Shown: positions 52,588-54,711 of the stretch, piece by piece
Position numbering within the stretch: position 1 is the stretch's first letter
Layout: each line of letters begins with the position of its first letter
Source: an uncultured Leptolinea sp.
GTDB taxonomy: Bacteria > Chloroflexota > Anaerolineae > Anaerolineales > Anaerolineaceae
Length of the DNA: 54,711 nt
NCBI GenBank assembly: GCA_903828565.1
Contig: CAIKMQ010000001.1
Span: forward strand, 1 to 54,711
Direction of reading: 5' to 3'
Made by a program: the position numbers and the translations under genes
The notes under the pieces: model-generated
What the model was told of the DNA's origin: nothing
Seen by the model: the letters and a program-made list of their open reading frames with translations, nothing else
Database searches by the model: none

Positions 52588-54126
52588 ATGCTGTCTCGAT
52601 GCTTTTTCCGAATCTCACCACTAATCCTTCTTCTCGTTTTCACTGTCTCTTGTACTTCATCTCGGATCGTTAACCAGCCCACGGTTCAATCAACCGATAT
52701 GCCGATCAAACCAACTTATACCCCCACACTGACTGAAATACCTGTTGCTACACAAAAATCTCCACAAAGTAGCAAAACTCCCGAACTAGGAAAGGGTGAT
52801 CAGAGTGGGCAAGCCAATGACGCAAGCCAAAATATGTCCTTCGATGTACCTGCCCATGCAATGGATGTAATCCTCGGTCGCCCAACTACCAGCTCAATCG
52901 CAGTGACTCTACTTGTGGAAACAACCCAAACCGTTACTATTTCTTACGGAACAACATCTGGCGATTATACAAATAAAACCAAACCTTTTAGTATCGAAGC
53001 CAATGTTCCTCAAACTATCGAGCTGACGAACCTTCAACCAGACACCCTTTATTATTATTTTCTGAACGGAATCGAAAATACATTTCATACTGCCCGCCCA
53101 TCCGGCTCAACTTTTTCCTTCGCCATTCAAGCTGACTCGCATCTCGATTCCAACACCAATCCGCAGGTTTACCTGCAAACCTTAACCAACGAACGTGCCG
53201 ACCGTCCCGATTTTGTCATTGATCTGGGCGATACTTTTATGACCGAAAAATACAAACCATACACCGCAGCAGAACCACAGTACCTCGCCCAACGCTATTT
53301 CATGAGTCAAATTGCGCAAACAGCACCTTTATTTTTAGTCTTAGGAAATCATGATGGTGAGGGTGCACCGCGAGGCAATGCGGGGTACGAGACGTCTATA
53401 TGGGCAGCGGCGATGCGTACAAAATATTTCCCCAACCCAGTGTCGGATGGTTTCTACACTGGCAACACAACCCCTGATTCAATTGTCGGGGATTTGCAGG
53501 ATTACTACGCATGGGAATGGGGTAATGCGTTGTTTGTGGTCCTTGACCCCTACTGGTTCACCCCGCCACAACGCGGCGCAACTACCGACCAGTGGAATGC
53601 GACACTTGGCGAGGAACAATACCAATGGCTGAAATCCACACTTGAGAACAGCAATGCCAAATGGAAATTTATCTTTATCCATCAATTGATTGGCGGAGTT
53701 GACAAAAATGCACGTGGTGGTATCGAAATCGCCGATCTTTATGAATGGGGCGGCAACAACACAGATGGTTCTTATGGCTTCGACACACAGCGTATTGGTT
53801 GGGGAATGCCGATCCACCAGTTGTTAGTGGCGAATCATGTGACAGCAGTCTTTCACGGACACGATCATCTTTTTGCTAAAGAAGAATTGGACGGAATCGT
53901 TTATCAGGAAGTGCCACAACCCGGAGCGTCCCGCGCTAGCGACACAAGTAGCGCAACCGAATATGGCTACTTAAGTGGCGATATTCTGGGTAGCCCCGGA
54001 TACCTGCGTGTGACTGTTTTACCTGACCAGGTTAATGTAGATTATGTTCGTTCGTACTTGCCGAAAGATGAAAAAGCTGGACAACAAAATGGGCAAGTGG
54101 TTTATTCATATTCAATTGTTCCTTGA
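52588..54126 (+). CDS. Metallophosphoesterase lipoprotein with N-terminal FN3-like domain (copy 2)
   Basis: A 512-aa predicted lipoprotein (lipobox FTVSC, Cys22) with the same architecture as the upstream protein: linker rich in Thr/Pro/Lys, FN3-like domain (RPTTSSIAVTLL, SYGTTSGDYTNKT), then QADSHLDS (about 182), DLGDTFMT, LGNHDGEG (about 253), FIHQLIGG and FHGHDHLF (about 425). The two proteins align along their whole length but are well diverged, and this gene uses more C-ending codons than its AT-rich neighbour, so it may not be a recent local duplicate. Ribosome-binding site AAGGAAA. Confidence 0.88.
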   Translation: MLSRCFFRISPLILLLVFTVSCTSSRIVNQPTVQSTDMPIKPTYTPTLTEIPVATQKSPQSSKTPELGKGDQSGQANDASQNMSFDVPAHAMDVILGRPTTSSIAVTLLVETTQTVTISYGTTSGDYTNKTKPFSIEANVPQTIELTNLQPDTLYYYFLNGIENTFHTARPSGSTFSFAIQADSHLDSNTNPQVYLQTLTNERADRPDFVIDLGDTFMTEKYKPYTAAEPQYLAQRYFMSQIAQTAPLFLVLGNHDGEGAPRGNAGYETSIWAAAMRTKYFPNPVSDGFYTGNTTPDSIVGDLQDYYAWEWGNALFVVLDPYWFTPPQRGATTDQWNATLGEEQYQWLKSTLENSNAKWKFIFIHQLIGGVDKNARGGIEIADLYEWGGNNTDGSYGFDTQRIGWGMPIHQLLVANHVTAVFHGHDHLFAKEELDGIVYQEVPQPGASRASDTSSATEYGYLSGDILGSPGYLRVTVLPDQVNVDYVRSYLPKDEKAGQQNGQVVYSYSIVP

Positions 54127-54195
54127 AGAGGAAGTAAAAAATAATCACCGAATTGATAATGTGAAAGGTTATTCGACCTGGAGATCAGACCCAAT

Positions 54196-54234
54196 CAACT
54201 GACCCCAAGGTTATGAGTTTGAATCCTGAAACCG
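54196..54234. repeat. Decayed copy of the tRNA-Met fragment junction
   Basis: Matches 54619-54657 at 31 of 39 positions without gaps. The shared core is GGTTATGAGT (anticodon-loop region, reverse strand) followed by AATCCTGAA, which is not tRNA sequence. The T-arm and acceptor part of the tRNA is not recognisable here. Since the similarity spans both tRNA and non-tRNA bases, it is a copy of the junction, as expected for an older attachment site. Confidence 0.6.
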
Positions 54235-54569
54235 CAGATATAACGAAAGTAATTTGAAAAGATTTATTATCGAGAGAAGGTTTTTTATTCCTCTTAGTAA
54301 ACCTAGATTGCATGGATGATTATCCGAGACCAATGACGATTTCAACGTAAGTATTCTTGAGGATTTCATAATAAATACGTCTGAATCTCTAAAACCTATC
54401 CATTTGGATAGGTTATCAAGTTAAAAACCTACCGATATTGGTATATTGCTTTGAAATCACGGGAAAGTTACCCTTGATCTATCTCAAGAAGAGAACCGTT
54501 TTGTGGTCAATGAAATATTTCTCTTCTCAATTAAATAGTTCAAGGAATCAACGCATATTTAAACCAAAA

Positions 54570-54587
54570 ACGACCATTGCTGGTCGT
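54570..54587 (-). terminator. Terminator of the former tRNA gene
   Basis: Stem ACGACCA / TGGTCGT with a 4-nt loop; on the minus strand it is followed by TTTTTGG. It lies about 9 nt beyond the tRNA-Met 3' end, as expected for a native tRNA transcription unit. Confidence 0.75.
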
Positions 54588-54595
54588 CTGGAAAA

Positions 54596-54640
54596 TAGTA
54601 GCGGGGAGTGGATTCGAACCACTGACCTCCGGGTTATGAG
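54596..54640 (-). pseudogene. 3' half of a tRNA-Met(CAU) gene
   Basis: On the minus strand the sequence starts at the anticodon loop CTCATAA (anticodon CAU, 54638-54636), continues with CCCGG, the variable region AGGTC, a perfect T-arm (AGTGG TTCGAAT CCACT), acceptor strand CCCCGCT and ACTA. The 5' half is missing: no matching acceptor strand AGCGGGG, no D-arm and no partner for the anticodon stem lie in 54641-54711. The break is exactly at the 5' edge of the anticodon loop, a common crossover region for tRNA-targeting integrases. An intact copy would be expected outside the window, to the right. Confidence 0.85.
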
Positions 54641-54656
54641 TCAAAATCCTGAATCC

Positions 54657-54685
54657 GTGCCATTTGTGCGGCGGGCTCTGCAAAT
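54657..54685. repeat. Dispersed repeat, copy B
   Basis: GTGCCATTTGTGCGGCGGGC continues with TCTGCAAAT, directly beside the broken tRNA. It matches 45708-45734 at 26 of 29 aligned positions. AACTCTGG also occurs near both copies (45697-45703 region and 54699-54706 region). Probably the terminal sequence of an integrated element. Confidence 0.6.
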
Positions 54686-54711
54686 CAGCCGACCTGACGA
54701 ACTCTGGTCCA

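Larger units (their letters stand above)
54127..54711. other. Gene-poor right edge with integration scars
   Basis: No protein gene is visible in the last 585 bases. The stretch 54240-54560 is AT-rich and featureless to me. It is bracketed by two related repeats and ends with a terminator, a tRNA-Met 3' half and a repeat that also occurs at 45.7 kb; these are listed separately. Confidence 0.6.

Noticed and set aside
54596-54711. Intact tRNA-Met gene at the right edge
   Set aside because: The 5' acceptor strand, D-arm and anticodon-stem partner are all absent from 54641-54711; only the 3' half is present.

Overview
The window looks like a chromosomal segment of a Chloroflexota bacterium, most likely of the Anaerolineae. 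This is an inference from the gene set and style: many lipoproteins with Thr/Pro-rich linkers, a short-form alpha-glucan phosphorylase, a two-subunit iron-sulfur fumarase and NarL-type two-component pairs. No rRNA or other marker gene is present. By eye, the left two thirds are moderately GC-rich. From about 36 kb, and clearly from 41 kb, the sequence is visibly more AT-rich and richer in sensors and lipoproteins.

1-3,759: a CRISPR locus, all on the minus strand. cas6, a stand-alone reverse transcriptase, cas1 and cas2 read toward a leader and an array of five identical 37-bp repeats, which is cut by the left edge of the window. No effector genes are visible. Almost every spacer contains a strong inverted repeat. 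This is the most striking signal in the window and fits, but does not prove, capture of folded RNA or fold-back cDNA by the RT-Cas1 machinery.

4,061-21,073: mainly housekeeping genes. A secreted thermonuclease-like lipoprotein, a YdcF-family protein, a nicotinamidase/nicotinate phosphoribosyltransferase pair (NAD salvage), glycogen phosphorylase, a DUF2179-type membrane protein, a deacetylase-like lipoprotein, an amidase with a clear terminator, a very large M23-family surface protein, an EamA transporter, a degenerate response regulator with a tiny PAS protein, and a MATE transporter.

21,124-23,637: a small cluster of unknown function. It has a good promoter, a structured leader with a 23-codon leader ORF, a protein starting with a TDFVTNSSS signature, a duplicated acidic module interrupted by a stop codon, and a BspA-like leucine-rich-repeat protein.

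23,737-33,252: a tight four-gene DNA-repair operon: SbcD/YhaO-like nuclease, membrane-embedded YhaN/SbcC-like ATPase, AddB-like and AddA-like helicase-nuclease. A terminator follows, then on the minus strand malic enzyme and both fumarase subunits (fumarate to malate to pyruvate).

36,661-54,126: signalling and cell-surface genes. A CheB-CheR-PAS protein sits next to a separate PAS-histidine kinase; then come two NarL-type kinase/regulator pairs, a small lipoprotein, an SMP-30/PEBP fusion lipoprotein, an unknown lipoprotein with four LxxxQ motifs, and two adjacent paralogous metallophosphoesterase lipoproteins. The right edge carries the 3' half of a tRNA-Met(CAU) gene, broken at the anticodon loop, and related repeats at 54.2 and 45.7 kb. 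These look like integration scars, and an integrated element may begin just beyond the right edge.
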